Part shown: positions 1 through 9,163 of the stretch, piece after piece
Numbering within the stretch: position 1 is the stretch's first letter
Layout of the letters: the number at the start of each line of letters is the position of its first letter
Source: Sporosarcina luteola
GTDB lineage: Bacteria > Bacillota > Bacilli > Bacillales_A > Planococcaceae
Assembly: GCA_014204635.1 (NCBI GenBank)
Contig: JACHLS010000003.1
Location: 62,001 to 126,000, forward strand
Direction: 5' to 3'
DNA: 64,000 bases
Notes under the pieces: generated by a model
Databases searched by the model: none
What the model was told of the DNA's origin: nothing
The model's input: only the letters and a program-made list of their open reading frames with translations
Position numbers and translations under genes: made by a program

Positions 1-694
1 CCAGCCAATTATAAAAATGAATTTTTCCTGAAGTTGCCTCGCGCTTAGGCATAGGACGCCCGATAGAAGCGCGAAATGGTTTTACATTGCGCTCAATGTC
101 GGCAAGTGTTTTCACATTCTTTTTCTTCCATTCAAATAGAATACGGTCTATATAGCGCAAACTCAATTTCTGTGCTAATACCGCTTCTTTAAGGGCTGCC
201 CGAATGATTTCGACTCCGTGGCCATCTTGATCAAGCCACATGGAAATCGTTTCACATTCCATTGGGGAAAGAAGCCTGCCGAATTCCTGTTCAAACAGCG
301 TAAAGATTTCCCCTTCTTCGTTGCAGCTATTCTGTTCCTCTGCTTGTCCCTGTTCCGTGGCAATTTGCTCCATTATCCGGCTCCATAATGGAAGCAAAGA
401 AAATGTTTCATGGAGAACCCCTTTTTCATCTTCACTTTGGTCAATCGACAAATAACCGCGACGCATGAGATATTGAAGGATATCCGTCACTTCTTTTTCA
501 GTCAATTGCATACGGTCTGCAAATGCGGCGGGAATGGGAAACATGACACCCGCTGATTGAAATGACATCATCTGTATGATAAGCATAGCATCCACATCTT
601 TTATGCCAAGCGACTTATAGCGCTGAAAAAAAAGCTGGGAAATGGTTACATTTCCCTGCTCAATCCAAGTACGGAGCCGTTCTTCCTGTTGCAT
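1..694 (-). CDS. dnaD: DNA replication initiation protein DnaD (3' end cut by window edge)
   Basis: DnaD remodels DNA and helps load the replicative helicase during primosome assembly. The ATG at 694 follows GAGAGGTG, and the frame stays open for 231 codons to the window edge, so only the last few residues can be missing. The N-terminal half looks like the DnaD winged-helix oligomerisation domain (MLIIQMMSF, then a FPIPAAFADRM stretch). The C-terminal half carries the DnaB/DnaD DNA-binding domain, ending in RYIDRILFEWKKKNVKT and then a YNWL tail. It lies 21 nt downstream of asnS, as in B. subtilis, and probably closes a dinG-ypmB-aspB-asnS-dnaD transcript. The family call rests on recognition of sequence and position. 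Confidence 0.93.
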   Translation of the reverse strand, partial: MQQEERLRTWIEQGNVTISQLFFQRYKSLGIKDVDAMLIIQMMSFQSAGVMFPIPAAFADRMQLTEKEVTDILQYLMRRGYLSIDQSEDEKGVLHETFSLLPLWSRIMEQIATEQGQAEEQNSCNEEGEIFTLFEQEFGRLLSPMECETISMWLDQDGHGVEIIRAALKEAVLAQKLSLRYIDRILFEWKKKNVKTLADIERNVKPFRASIGRPMPKREATSGKIHFYNWL

Positions 695-715
695 TTGTCA
701 GAACACCTCTCTTTA

Positions 716-2011
716 TTATGGGTAAAGACGATTCAATAGACGTGGGAACGGAATGGTTTCCCTGACGTGCTCAGCACCCGAAATCCATGCGACTGTCCGC
801 TCCAATCCGAGACCAAAACCGGAATGCGGCACCGCGCCGTATTTGCTTAGATCTAAATACCACTCGTAAGCAGCTGCATCAAGGTTGTGCTCTGCAATCC
901 GTTTCTTCATCAATTCATAGTCATGAATCCGCTCAGACCCGCCGATAATCTCGCCATAGCCTTCTGGAGCAATCAGGTCGGCGCATAGCACAACATCATC
1001 CCTTTCCGGATGGGGTTGCATATAGAAAGGTTTGATGCCGATTGGGTAATGTATGATGAAAACGGGCTTATCATAGTGTTCGGCAATCGCTGTTTCATGC
1101 GGCGCTCCGAAATCATCACCCCACTTGATGTCGTCGAATCCTTTTTCATGCAGGAATTCGATTGCTTCATCGTATGTAATGCGCGGGAACGGAGCTTGCA
1201 CTTTTTCAAGTTTGGAAATGTCCCGACCAAGGCGTTCCAATTCAAGTGGACAATTTTGAAGTACGGATTGAACGATATGTGTCACAAATTGTTCTTGAAC
1301 TTCTAGGCTTTCGGCGTGCTGGACAAAAGCCATCTCCGGCTCGATCATCCAAAACTCAATCAAATGACGGCGTGTCTTTGATTTTTCAGCACGGAACGTC
1401 GGACCGAATGAGAATACCTTACCTAACGCCATTGCGGCAGCTTCCATATAAAGTTGGCCGGACTGAGATAGATACGCATCTTCATCAAAATATTTTGTAT
1501 GGAATAATTCAGATGTACCTTCTGGTGAAGAACCCGTCAGGATTGGCGGATCAATCTTGACGAAACCGTTCATATGGAAAAACTCATACGTTGCACGGAT
1601 AATTTCATCCCGGATTTTCATAATGGCATGTTGTTTTCTAGAACGCAGCCACACATGGCGATGATCCATCAAAAATTCAGTACCATGTTCTTTTGGTGTA
1701 ATCGGATAGTCGACCGCTTCGTGTATCACTTCGATTTCCTTCACTTGTAATTCATAACCGAAAGAAGAACGTTCGTCTGTCGTTACTTCACCAACAATAT
1801 ATAAGGAACTCTCTTGTGTTAATGACTTCGCTTTAGCGAACATGTCCTCGCCGACTTCTTCTTTTACGACAACCCCTTGAACAAATCCGGAGCCATCGCG
1901 CAATTGCAAGAACGCAATTTTTCCGCTGGAACGTTTATTGGCAAGCCATGCTCCCATTTTTACTGTTTCGCCTACGTGGTCAGGCAATTCGTGTATCATA
2001 ATTGTTTTCAT
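716..2011 (-). CDS. asnS: Asparaginyl-tRNA synthetase
   Basis: Charges tRNA-Asn with asparagine in the cytoplasm. The protein has an N-terminal OB-fold anticodon-binding domain (roughly residues 15-100, with [19 protein letters not shown]) followed by the class II catalytic core. Motif 2 is visible as [12 protein letters not shown] and motif 3 as [12 protein letters not shown]. The ATG at 2011 is chosen because GGAGGTTCTT sits just before it; an in-frame TTG four codons upstream overlaps that ribosome binding site and is unlikely to be used. The length of 431 residues is normal for the family. It lies between aspB and dnaD, so an aspartate-family aminotransferase and the asparagine synthetase of translation share one transcript. 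Confidence 0.96.
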   Translation of the reverse strand: MKTIMIHELPDHVGETVKMGAWLANKRSSGKIAFLQLRDGSGFVQGVVVKEEVGEDMFAKAKSLTQESSLYIVGEVTTDERSSFGYELQVKEIEVIHEAVDYPITPKEHGTEFLMDHRHVWLRSRKQHAIMKIRDEIIRATYEFFHMNGFVKIDPPILTGSSPEGTSELFHTKYFDEDAYLSQSGQLYMEAAAMALGKVFSFGPTFRAEKSKTRRHLIEFWMIEPEMAFVQHAESLEVQEQFVTHIVQSVLQNCPLELERLGRDISKLEKVQAPFPRITYDEAIEFLHEKGFDDIKWGDDFGAPHETAIAEHYDKPVFIIHYPIGIKPFYMQPHPERDDVVLCADLIAPEGYGEIIGGSERIHDYELMKKRIAEHNLDAAAYEWYLDLSKYGAVPHSGFGLGLERTVAWISGAEHVRETIPFPRLLNRLYP

Positions 2012-2058
2012 AAGAACCTCCAAATACTATTGCAGTTTAATATGGTTTATTATTATTA

Positions 2059-3255
2059 TTATTTCCAATTCTTTTCAACAAATTCACGCATCCGTCTGAT
2101 CGCTTCCTCGATCAAATCAATCGAGGTGGCGTAAGAGAGGCGGATTGTATCCGGCGAACCGAAACCTGATCCAGGTATGACCGCGACCTTCGCTTCCGTC
2201 AACAAGGCGGAAGCGAATTCATCAACGTTTGAGAAACCGGTTTTCTTAATAGCTTCAGACACTTCAGGCAACAAGTAAAATGCGCCTTGCGGCTTTACAA
2301 TTTTAAAGCCAGGTATGGCGGCGAGCTGTGGATATACCTTTTCCAATCGTGACTCAAAATCTTGTCTCATTTCCTCGACCGTATCTTGCGGCCCATTGTA
2401 CGCTTCGATTGTAGCATATTGGGAAGTAGTTGTTGGATTCGACGTAGAGTGGCTGGCCAAGTTTGTCATCGCTGCCACGACTTCCTTATCACCGGCAATA
2501 TAACCAATCCTCCAGCCAGTCATGGAATGTGATTTAGAAACGCCGTTCACAATGAATGTACGTTGTTTCGCATCTTCTGACAACTGGGCAATGGATGTAT
2601 GCTTCGCTTCGCCGTATATCAACTTCTCATAAATCTCATCCGAAATGATCCAAATATCTTTCTCTTTGCACACTTGGGCTATTTGTTCCAGTTCTTCTTT
2701 AGAATAGATCATGCCTGTTGGGTTACCTGGAGAATTGATGATGACCGCTTTCGTTTTATCGGTAATCGCCGACCGAATCTGCTCCGCTGTCACTTTGAAG
2801 TGCGCTTCCGCTCCCGATTCGACAAAAATCGGCTCCCCGCCTGCCAATTTTACTTGCTCCGGATAGCTCACCCAGTATGGAACCGGGATGATTACTTCAT
2901 CTCCAGGATTGAGGATGACTTGAAACAACGTATACAAGACATGCTTGGCACCGACACCGACCATAATTTCATTGCGGGCGTAGGAAAGCCCTTGGTCTCT
3001 TTGAAGCTTATCGATGATGGCATCCTTTAAAGCGGGAAGACCGCCGGATGGTGTATATTTTGTTTTGCCCTCTTTCATGGACTCATATGCCGCCTCTAAT
3101 ATGTTCGCAGGCGTATTATAATCCGGCTCTCCTGCTCCCAGTCCGATTACATCAATACCGGCATCCTTCATTTCCTTTGCTTTTGCCGTAATTGCCAAGG
3201 TTGTAGAAGGGGTTAATGTGCTAACTCTTGATGCCAATTCCTTTGTCAATTTCAT
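2059..3255 (-). CDS. aspB: Aspartate aminotransferase, class I fold-type I PLP enzyme
   Basis: Likely interconverts aspartate and 2-oxoglutarate with oxaloacetate and glutamate using pyridoxal phosphate. The 398-residue protein shows the class I features: GAGEPDYNTP near the N terminus, SPGNPTG in the middle, the SDEIYEKL stretch, and the PLP lysine in VSKSHSMTGWRIGYIAG. The ATG at 3255 follows AAGGGAGCGG. Length and position between ypmB and asnS match B. subtilis AspB. Substrate specificity inside this aminotransferase subgroup cannot be proven from sequence, so a related specificity (for example with prephenate) is possible. Confidence 0.92.
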   Translation of the reverse strand: MKLTKELASRVSTLTPSTTLAITAKAKEMKDAGIDVIGLGAGEPDYNTPANILEAAYESMKEGKTKYTPSGGLPALKDAIIDKLQRDQGLSYARNEIMVGVGAKHVLYTLFQVILNPGDEVIIPVPYWVSYPEQVKLAGGEPIFVESGAEAHFKVTAEQIRSAITDKTKAVIINSPGNPTGMIYSKEELEQIAQVCKEKDIWIISDEIYEKLIYGEAKHTSIAQLSEDAKQRTFIVNGVSKSHSMTGWRIGYIAGDKEVVAAMTNLASHSTSNPTTTSQYATIEAYNGPQDTVEEMRQDFESRLEKVYPQLAAIPGFKIVKPQGAFYLLPEVSEAIKKTGFSNVDEFASALLTEAKVAVIPGSGFGSPDTIRLSYATSIDLIEEAIRRMREFVEKNWK

Positions 3256-3270
3256 CCGCTCCCTTATGCC

Positions 3271-3759
3271 TTAAAGATTCAAGATACGCTTCCACCACTG
3301 CCCGTTTTCAAAAAACACGTATACATAATTCAACTTGCCGTTTTCACTTCGGAATGCCACTTCCCATATCGGATGGTTTTCTTCCAAGCCCAATGATACG
3401 TGCAATATTTTATCTACTTTCAGCTCTTTTTTAACCGTATCGATCGCCTTTTTAGAAGAAATGCCATCTGCCAATGCTACTTCTCCTACCACTTTCCCCT
3501 TATCGCTGATAAAGACGGCCTTTTCCTTGCCATCCTCATCTTTACCATACACGGTGACAAGCGATGTGGTTCCATTATACGTTTCGGACCGTTCCGCTGT
3601 TGCCAATTTTCCTGAAGCCACTGCAACCTCGGAACTTTTCTCTACTGCTGCCGAATAGGGCTTGTTGGCATTATAGAACACGATAACGAATATGGCGATT
3701 CCGAGTGCGAGCAGAAAGGCGGTAATAAATTTTATCCAATTCAGCAAAAACTTCCACAT
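3271..3759 (-). CDS. ypmB: YpmB-like membrane-anchored protein (DUF5590 / PepSY-like)
   Basis: Function unknown. The protein has one hydrophobic N-terminal segment (KFITAFLLALGIAIFVIVFY) that should anchor it in the membrane with the rest outside. A compact domain follows and ends in VYVFFENGQWWKRILNL, typical of the YpmB family. I placed the start at the ATG at 3759, giving 162 residues, close to the family size. Another in-frame ATG at 3801 adds 14 residues, and neither has a strong ribosome binding site. It is wedged between dinG and aspB as in B. subtilis and is probably co-transcribed with both. Confidence 0.8.
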   Translation of the reverse strand: MWKFLLNWIKFITAFLLALGIAIFVIVFYNANKPYSAAVEKSSEVAVASGKLATAERSETYNGTTSLVTVYGKDEDGKEKAVFISDKGKVVGEVALADGISSKKAIDTVKKELKVDKILHVSLGLEENHPIWEVAFRSENGKLNYVYVFFENGQWWKRILNL

Positions 3760-3812
3760 CCCGTCTCGGAAACATCTCGTAAATAATTGATCAATCCACA
3801 TGCCTTGGATTC

Positions 3813-6596
3813 TTATTCATTATAACAATCTTCGAGCTCGTTCACCATACGTTCGAGCGACACTTTTTTCACAGGAACGGGAGGCAGGGATTCAAGAAAG
3901 CGCCTGCCGTATGATTTCGTTTCAATCCTTCGGTCCAAAATGATGAAGAATCCTCGTTCCCCTGAAGATCGGACTAATCGGCCAAATCCCTGACGCAATC
4001 GCATGATCGCTTCAGGCAACGCATAGCCGGTGAAAGGATTGATTCCCGCTGCGGATAAGTGATCCGCTCTCGCTTTGAATACCGGATCATCCGGTGATGT
4101 GAACGGCAGCCGGACAATAATGATGGCAGACAATGCATCTCCGGGAACATCGACCCCTTCCCAGAAACTGTTCGTTCCGAATAAGACGGACTGCTCAAAT
4201 TGCCGAAAGGATTTCAGCAGTTTCATTCGACTGCCGGAGCTTACGCCTTGCGCAATCAACGCATACTCGGAAAGCAGTTCACTTTCTAATATCAATTCAT
4301 ACGTCTGCCTCAGCATATCCAATGAAGTAAATAAAGCGAAAAGCCGGCCGCCTGTTGCCATAACAGTTTGGACGATTGCATCAGCAACCGCTTCAACGTA
4401 TTCACTTTGCGGTACCTGTTGGATATCAGGCATATCTTCCACAATGAAAATGTTAGCACCATCATAAAAATGCGGCGGGGCTTCGAAAGTCTTAAGCGGA
4501 ACCGTTTCATCCATGCCGAGCTGGCGGACGACAAAGCGTTTATCTTCCTGAACGGCCATTGTGCCTGATGTCCAAATAATCCCTACCTGTTCTTCCTTAA
4601 GCGAGGAAATCAATTGCCTGATTCGGGATGTTCCATCAATCGGGCATTTTACTACGGTCAGGCTGCCTGGAATGCTGCGCTTATCCTTTTCCAGCCAAAT
4701 CGCATAATTATCCCTATTGGCATCCAGAAAAATCTCCACCCATTCTCCGGCTTTTATCGCTAATTCCCGTACCCAATACGTCCATTCCGATAGATAGGCC
4801 CGTTCCTTGTCTGTCATCTGATGCGCTACAGCGGACAAAGCGTTCGGGTAAGACTCTGCAAATTTATAATATTGATACATGGTCTCCGCGACACGGGCAA
4901 ACGGCTGACTGTCTAGTGTCAAAGAAGCTAAGGGGGCCACAATACGATTGCCTCTATTGCTGTTAACCTGGTCTTCCCGCGTATCTGCCAGGAGGCGGAT
5001 CGCCTCATCGAACGCTTGCATGAATGTATCATACAGCTGGGCTAGTTGTTCCTTTGCGTACCTGCTGAATGTGCCGAACCGTTTATGCAGACTGTCAACT
5101 TCAAACAGCAGTTGGCCATCAGCATCAGAGCTGATTTGTCCGATGACGTATTTCCAATTCGTGTAAGAGAGGACTGTCTCATTCGAATGATTGGCGATCT
5201 GTATCATTTGATGAGCTTCATCAACGATCAACCCGCCTATCGATTGGATTGCCCTTTTGTTCCGATAGCTGTCGGATAACAGAGTGGAATGGTTTGTAAT
5301 AATAAGGTCCGCATGCGAACATGCTGCCAACATTCGATTATGGAAGTCGGCCATTTGCTCATCTTCTGGTTGAACGGAAGATTGTTTACGAATTCGATCG
5401 AGAAACAATTGACCTCCGCCTGAAACATTAAGTTCAGTTAAATCACCTGTGACCGTTTCTGTAAGCCAGACGAGTATTTGCATGATCGCGAACGTTTCAT
5501 CGTACGATTCATCGATGATCCGCATTAACTCTTCCAGCTTTCCCAAAGAAATATAGTGTTCACGGCCTTTCAAAACAGCGATTCGGAGCTCAGCCTCCAT
5601 CATTTTGCTGATCTTCTTCACATCTTCTCCGACCATTTTATCGATCAAATGGTTGGTGCCAGTACTAATAACAATCGGCTTTCCTTTTTCTGCAGCATAG
5701 ATGGCAGCAGGAAACAGATAGCCTAGTGTTTTGCCGAGACCGGTTGGTACTTCTGTTGCAATTTCCTGTTTATGCTGCAAGGCATCCCAGACAGCATCCA
5801 TAAACTTGAACTGCGCTTCCCTTTTGTCTACAGGATTGAACACTTTGCCAAGAAGCTGTATTTTCGCCTTCTCATCTTCGTAAGGATAAGACATTACAGC
5901 AGCTTTGCTTAATGCCGAATGGCTTTCATCCTTCCTATAGGGAATTCCCCGGAATAAGGCAAGATCAGTTGGAAGTTTTTGATCTCTTCCCTCATTCAAA
6001 GCATTGAACACGAGCATGGAAATATCAGATCGTAGAGAGAACGATCTGCGATGAAGCAATCTCAGCGTCTTTCCAGGAAGCTTCCTCAATTTTGTAAGGC
6101 AAGCGAGAAACAGATAGGCTGTCGCTAACGCATCATCATCTGCCCGATGCGCCGTCGGAAGTGATATGCCAAGCTCTTCTGAAATATCTTGAAGCCGATA
6201 ACTTGGCGAAGTCGGGAAAAGTATTTTAGCCAATTCAACTGTATCAATTTTTTTCCCAGACCATTTATTTACACGGCAGCGCGTAAATTCGCTTTGTAAG
6301 AATGAAAGGTCAAAGTCCGTGTTATGCGCGATAAAAACCTTGCCCTCCAGCAGAGCAGATACTTCAGATGCAATGTCGTCAAAGAGCGGCGCATCCTTTA
6401 CATCTTCATCCGAAATGGAGGTCAACTGCTGGATAAACATCGGAATGTCCCTGCCGGGGTTAACAAACCGGGAATATTTTCTTGTAATTTTTCCATCCTC
6501 GATCAAAACGATGGCAATTTGAATGATCCGATCGCCTCGAGCAGGTGAATGGCCGGTCGTTTCCAAATCAACGACCGCATATGTATGTGTTGTCAT
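3813..6596 (-). CDS. dinG: DinG-type protein: DEDDh 3'-5' exonuclease fused to a helicase-like domain
   Basis: Probable DNA repair nuclease. Residues about 5-170 form a DEDDh exonuclease: DLETTGHS (Exo I), HNTDFDLSFL (Exo II) and HRADDDALATAYL (Exo III). The remainder is a superfamily 2 helicase-like core with Walker A VPTGLGKTLGYLFPA, DEAH box LIVDEAHQM and motif VI RQGFGRLVRS. The four iron-sulfur cysteines of proteobacterial DinG/XPD are absent between motifs I and II. The fused, cluster-less form is typical of Bacillota, where the S. aureus homologue is described as a nuclease rather than a helicase. ATG 6596 gives 927 residues. An in-frame start at 6644 would lie upstream of the apparent promoter and is rejected. 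Confidence 0.93.
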   Translation of the reverse strand: MTTHTYAVVDLETTGHSPARGDRIIQIAIVLIEDGKITRKYSRFVNPGRDIPMFIQQLTSISDEDVKDAPLFDDIASEVSALLEGKVFIAHNTDFDLSFLQSEFTRCRVNKWSGKKIDTVELAKILFPTSPSYRLQDISEELGISLPTAHRADDDALATAYLFLACLTKLRKLPGKTLRLLHRRSFSLRSDISMLVFNALNEGRDQKLPTDLALFRGIPYRKDESHSALSKAAVMSYPYEDEKAKIQLLGKVFNPVDKREAQFKFMDAVWDALQHKQEIATEVPTGLGKTLGYLFPAAIYAAEKGKPIVISTGTNHLIDKMVGEDVKKISKMMEAELRIAVLKGREHYISLGKLEELMRIIDESYDETFAIMQILVWLTETVTGDLTELNVSGGGQLFLDRIRKQSSVQPEDEQMADFHNRMLAACSHADLIITNHSTLLSDSYRNKRAIQSIGGLIVDEAHQMIQIANHSNETVLSYTNWKYVIGQISSDADGQLLFEVDSLHKRFGTFSRYAKEQLAQLYDTFMQAFDEAIRLLADTREDQVNSNRGNRIVAPLASLTLDSQPFARVAETMYQYYKFAESYPNALSAVAHQMTDKERAYLSEWTYWVRELAIKAGEWVEIFLDANRDNYAIWLEKDKRSIPGSLTVVKCPIDGTSRIRQLISSLKEEQVGIIWTSGTMAVQEDKRFVVRQLGMDETVPLKTFEAPPHFYDGANIFIVEDMPDIQQVPQSEYVEAVADAIVQTVMATGGRLFALFTSLDMLRQTYELILESELLSEYALIAQGVSSGSRMKLLKSFRQFEQSVLFGTNSFWEGVDVPGDALSAIIIVRLPFTSPDDPVFKARADHLSAAGINPFTGYALPEAIMRLRQGFGRLVRSSGERGFFIILDRRIETKSYGRRFLESLPPVPVKKVSLERMVNELEDCYNE

Positions 6597-6630
6597 TCCA
6601 TCATCATCTTCCTGTTTGGATACTACACGG

Positions 6631-6639
6631 ATTGTACCA
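6631..6639 (-). promoter_or_regulatory. Extended -10 promoter for dinG
   Basis: On the minus strand TGGTACAAT reads as an extended -10 (TGn plus TACAAT) about 35 nt upstream of the dinG ATG at 6596. The -35 region is poor. Its position supports the short dinG start. Confidence 0.5.
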
Positions 6640-6681
6640 TACAAACGGTTCCGGACAGAGTATTTTGGTATCCGGAAATTT

Positions 6682-6772
6682 AAAAAAGAGGATCAGCCTA
6701 GTGAATTGCGCCTCCAAATGATAGTCATATCCACCATGTTGGAGGCGTTTCTAAAACCTGAAATCCTCTTTT
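6682..6772 (-). terminator. Large nested terminator after panD
   Basis: Two inverted repeats are nested. The outer arms are 6684-6693 (AAAAGAGGAT) and 6763-6772 (ATCCTCTTTT). The inner arms are 6709-6717 (CGCCTCCAA) and 6739-6747 (TTGGAGGCG), enclosing a 21-nt loop. Read on the minus strand the structure ends in TTTTTTAA, so it should terminate panBCD transcripts. At about 90 nt it is much longer than the other terminators here. Confidence 0.7.
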
Positions 6773-6778
6773 ATTCGA

Positions 6779-7159
6779 TCAGACGGTCATACTCGGCTTT
6801 TCCACAATCCGCTCTTTGATTCCATTGTTCTCGTCCATAATAAGGACGGTCGGAGCATGGTGTTTGGCTTCATCATCCGAAACATAAATATAGGAAATGA
6901 CAATGATGATGTCTCCCGGCTGTACAAGACGTGCAGCCGCTCCATTTACACACATGACTCCGCTCCCCCGTTCTCCTGCAATTATATACGTTTCAAAACG
7001 AGCGCCATTATTATTATTGACAATATGCACTTTCTCATTGGGAAGCAATCCGGCAGCATCCAACAAATCCTGATCAATCGTAATGCTTCCGACATAATTC
7101 AAGTTGGCTTCCGTGACGACTGCCCGATGCAATTTACTATTCATCATCATTCTGAACAT
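6779..7159 (-). CDS. panD: Aspartate 1-decarboxylase proenzyme
   Basis: Makes beta-alanine from aspartate for pantothenate. The pyruvoyl group is formed by self-cleavage before Ser in the sequence [19 protein letters not shown]; the conserved Gly-Ser pair and downstream [13 protein letters not shown] and [14 protein letters not shown] are all visible. The ATG at 7159 follows AAAGGATGGTACATC and gives 126 residues, a normal size. It overlaps the end of panC by 13 nt, indicating translational coupling in a panB-panC-panD operon. Confidence 0.96.
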   Translation of the reverse strand: MFRMMMNSKLHRAVVTEANLNYVGSITIDQDLLDAAGLLPNEKVHIVNNNNGARFETYIIAGERGSGVMCVNGAAARLVQPGDIIIVISYIYVSDDEAKHHAPTVLIMDENNGIKERIVEKPSMTV

Positions 7160-8013
7160 GATGTACCATCCTTTGTTGACATAATAATATTATCTATCAA
7201 TCTTGTTTTCGAGAATTTAACTGCACAAGCTAAAATGATTTCCGAATCATTCTCACTCACTTTGCTAAGTGATGGGTAGGATAGCACTTTTGCGTAATCC
7301 ACAATCCCCGAAGTTTGTTTTGCAATATATTCAGCTATCGCCTTTTCTATTTCATCTGGAGAAGATGCGCCAATTCTTTTTTGTCCCATTTGCAATGCTT
7401 GATATAAGAACGGCGCCTCCAATCTTTCTGCTTCGCTCAAGTTGACATTTCTCGAGCTTTTGGCAAGACCATCCGATTCCCGCACGGTCGGAACACGTAC
7501 AATCTCCGTCCGAAGAAAATAATCCCGGACAAACGTTTCAATGATGGCTAGCTGTTGTGCATCTTTCATGCCAAAATAAGATTGGTCAGGATCAATAATA
7601 TTGAACAGCTTGAGCAAGACTTTCAACACGCCATCAAAATGTCCCGGCCTGGAAGCGCCGCATAACACATCCGCTTGTTGCCCAGGCAAGATGCGGATTC
7701 CACCGTCGGTTGGGTACATTTCTTCAACAGAAGGAGCGAATAAGAAATCGACCCCCGCTTTTTCAGCCATTGCCACATCTCGCTCCAAATCCCTTGGGTA
7801 TGCCTCGAAGTCCTCTCCCGGTCCAAATTGCGTTGGGTTGACAAATATGCTCATCACAACGATGTCGTTATCCGCTTTTGCTTGTGAGACAAGTGAGAGA
7901 TGTCCTTCATGCAAAAAACCCATTGTTGGTACATAGCCCACTGACTTCCCGTTCCGATTCGTTCGATCAATCTGTTTTTTCACTTCATTTCTAGTCGTTA
8001 GAACTTTCATCAT
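7147..8013 (-). CDS. panC: Pantothenate synthetase (pantoate-beta-alanine ligase)
   Basis: Joins pantoate and beta-alanine with ATP to form pantothenate. The nucleotidyltransferase signature is present: [12 protein letters not shown] (HIGH-like) near residue 35 and the KMSKS-equivalent region KSSRNVNLS near residue 185. [12 protein letters not shown] also matches the family. The 288-residue length is normal. Tandem ATG codons occur at the start, and either could be used. It lies 17 nt after panB and overlaps panD. Confidence 0.96.
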   Translation of the reverse strand: MMKVLTTRNEVKKQIDRTNRNGKSVGYVPTMGFLHEGHLSLVSQAKADNDIVVMSIFVNPTQFGPGEDFEAYPRDLERDVAMAEKAGVDFLFAPSVEEMYPTDGGIRILPGQQADVLCGASRPGHFDGVLKVLLKLFNIIDPDQSYFGMKDAQQLAIIETFVRDYFLRTEIVRVPTVRESDGLAKSSRNVNLSEAERLEAPFLYQALQMGQKRIGASSPDEIEKAIAEYIAKQTSGIVDYAKVLSYPSLSKVSENDSEIILACAVKFSKTRLIDNIIMSTKDGTSCSE

Positions 8014-8029
8014 TTTTATCCTCTTTCAT

Positions 8030-8863
8030 TCAGTTTCCGCCATACAAGGCCGCCAGCTCTTCTTCCTTCATTGTAAAACTATGCTTCGCAGCAGGAAACT
8101 CCCCCGTTCTGACAGCATGTTTATATGCTGAAAGACCAGTTGTTATTTCAGATCCGACGTTTGCATACACTTCCACAAATTTTGGCACATGATGTTTTCC
8201 ATATTGAATTGTATCGTGGAATACAAGTACTTGGCCATCGACTGCTGCACCGGCACCAATACCAATGACAGGTATGCTTACGGCATTCGCCAGTTCCTCT
8301 GCCAATTGGTGAGGAATACATTCTACGACAATCATGCAGGCGCCTGCCTTTTCACACGCTTCGGCATCGCGAATCAATTGCTGTGCCGCTGCAGCCGTTT
8401 TTCCTTGTACTTTATAACCACCGATGACAGCTGCTGACTGCGGAAGCAGGCCAAGATGCGCTACGACTGGGATGCCTGTCGTTGTCAATAACCGGATGCT
8501 ATCTATTACCTTGCCGGAACCTTCCAATTTGAGAGCATTCGCACCTGTTTCTTGAAAGAGTCGCATTGCATGTTGGAGTGTGCGATCTTCCGAACCATGG
8601 TACGTGCCGAATGGCATATCGACAACGGTGAAGGTGTCTCGTGCTCCTCTTCTGACCGCTTTGCCGTGATGTACCATATCTTCCACCGTTACGGAAGCAG
8701 TGGAATCATAACCGAGAACAACCATGCCAAGTGAATCTCCTACGAGAAGTACATCCATGCCCGCCTCCTCCGCCAGTTGGGCAGTCGGAAAGTCGTAAGC
8801 GGTCATCATCACGATCTTTTCGCCATTTTGTTTCATTTTCAAGAAATCTGCTGTGCTTTTCAT
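8030..8863 (-). CDS. panB: 3-methyl-2-oxobutanoate hydroxymethyltransferase
   Basis: Transfers a hydroxymethyl group from 5,10-methylene-THF to 2-oxoisovalerate, giving ketopantoate, the first step of pantothenate synthesis. Family motifs include [32 protein letters not shown] (metal-binding Asp), [10 protein letters not shown] and [16 protein letters not shown]. The ATG at 8863 has GGGAG upstream and gives exactly 277 residues, as in B. subtilis; the frame extends further upstream but without a better start. First gene of panBCD. Ketopantoate reductase is not in the window. Confidence 0.96.
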   Translation of the reverse strand: MKSTADFLKMKQNGEKIVMMTAYDFPTAQLAEEAGMDVLLVGDSLGMVVLGYDSTASVTVEDMVHHGKAVRRGARDTFTVVDMPFGTYHGSEDRTLQHAMRLFQETGANALKLEGSGKVIDSIRLLTTTGIPVVAHLGLLPQSAAVIGGYKVQGKTAAAAQQLIRDAEACEKAGACMIVVECIPHQLAEELANAVSIPVIGIGAGAAVDGQVLVFHDTIQYGKHHVPKFVEVYANVGSEITTGLSAYKHAVRTGEFPAAKHSFTMKEEELAALYGGN

Positions 8864-9163
8864 TAACATCCATCTCCCTTTCGATTCAAGTTCAACACTG
8901 AAGGCCATGCGTTCGAACTGTCTCTTAGAGAAAACCGAATTGGTGAATTTTCATGCTGTCATCTGCAGAAACAAATAATACCCTTCTATCCAAAAAGGAC
9001 AGAAGGGTAGTGTTGTAAGCAGTAATGGTTTCCTCCGTCCCTGTCTCATTCAAGATCAAGGCAGAACTTATAAAATTTCTAGACATGCCGGTAACAGGTG
9101 CAGTTCGGTAATGATACTGCCCTTCAGCCTTACTATAACAAAACGCCAAATCGTTGTATAGCG
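8864..9163 (-). other. birA-panB intergenic region, no credible gene
   Basis: These 300 nt hold the hairpin described at 8971-9009. An open frame at 8925-9149 (74 codons) runs straight through that hairpin, lacks a convincing ribosome binding site and resembles nothing I know, so I do not call it. There is no T-box core sequence. A clear promoter for panB was not found. Confidence 0.5.
8971..9009 (-). terminator. Terminator-like hairpin between birA and panB
   Basis: Arms 8979-8987 (TACCCTTCT) and 9001-9009 (AGAAGGGTA) extend inward with TCC/GGA around an A5 loop. On the minus strand it is followed by TTATTTGTTTC. It likely ends the upstream bshA-cca-birA transcript, or acts as a leader attenuator for panB. 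Confidence 0.6.

Noticed and set aside
2599..3030. 143-codon plus-strand ORF inside aspB
   Set aside because: Antisense shadow of aspB; no ribosome binding site or family resemblance.
6597..6644. 16-codon N-terminal extension of dinG
   Set aside because: It would start upstream of the apparent dinG -10, and the exonuclease domain is complete from 6596.
8925..9149. 74-codon ORF between birA and panB
   Set aside because: It runs through a terminator-like hairpin, lacks a ribosome binding site and resembles nothing known.
8864..9163. T-box or other known riboswitch upstream of panB
   Set aside because: The conserved T-box core sequence was not found and no other known class fits.
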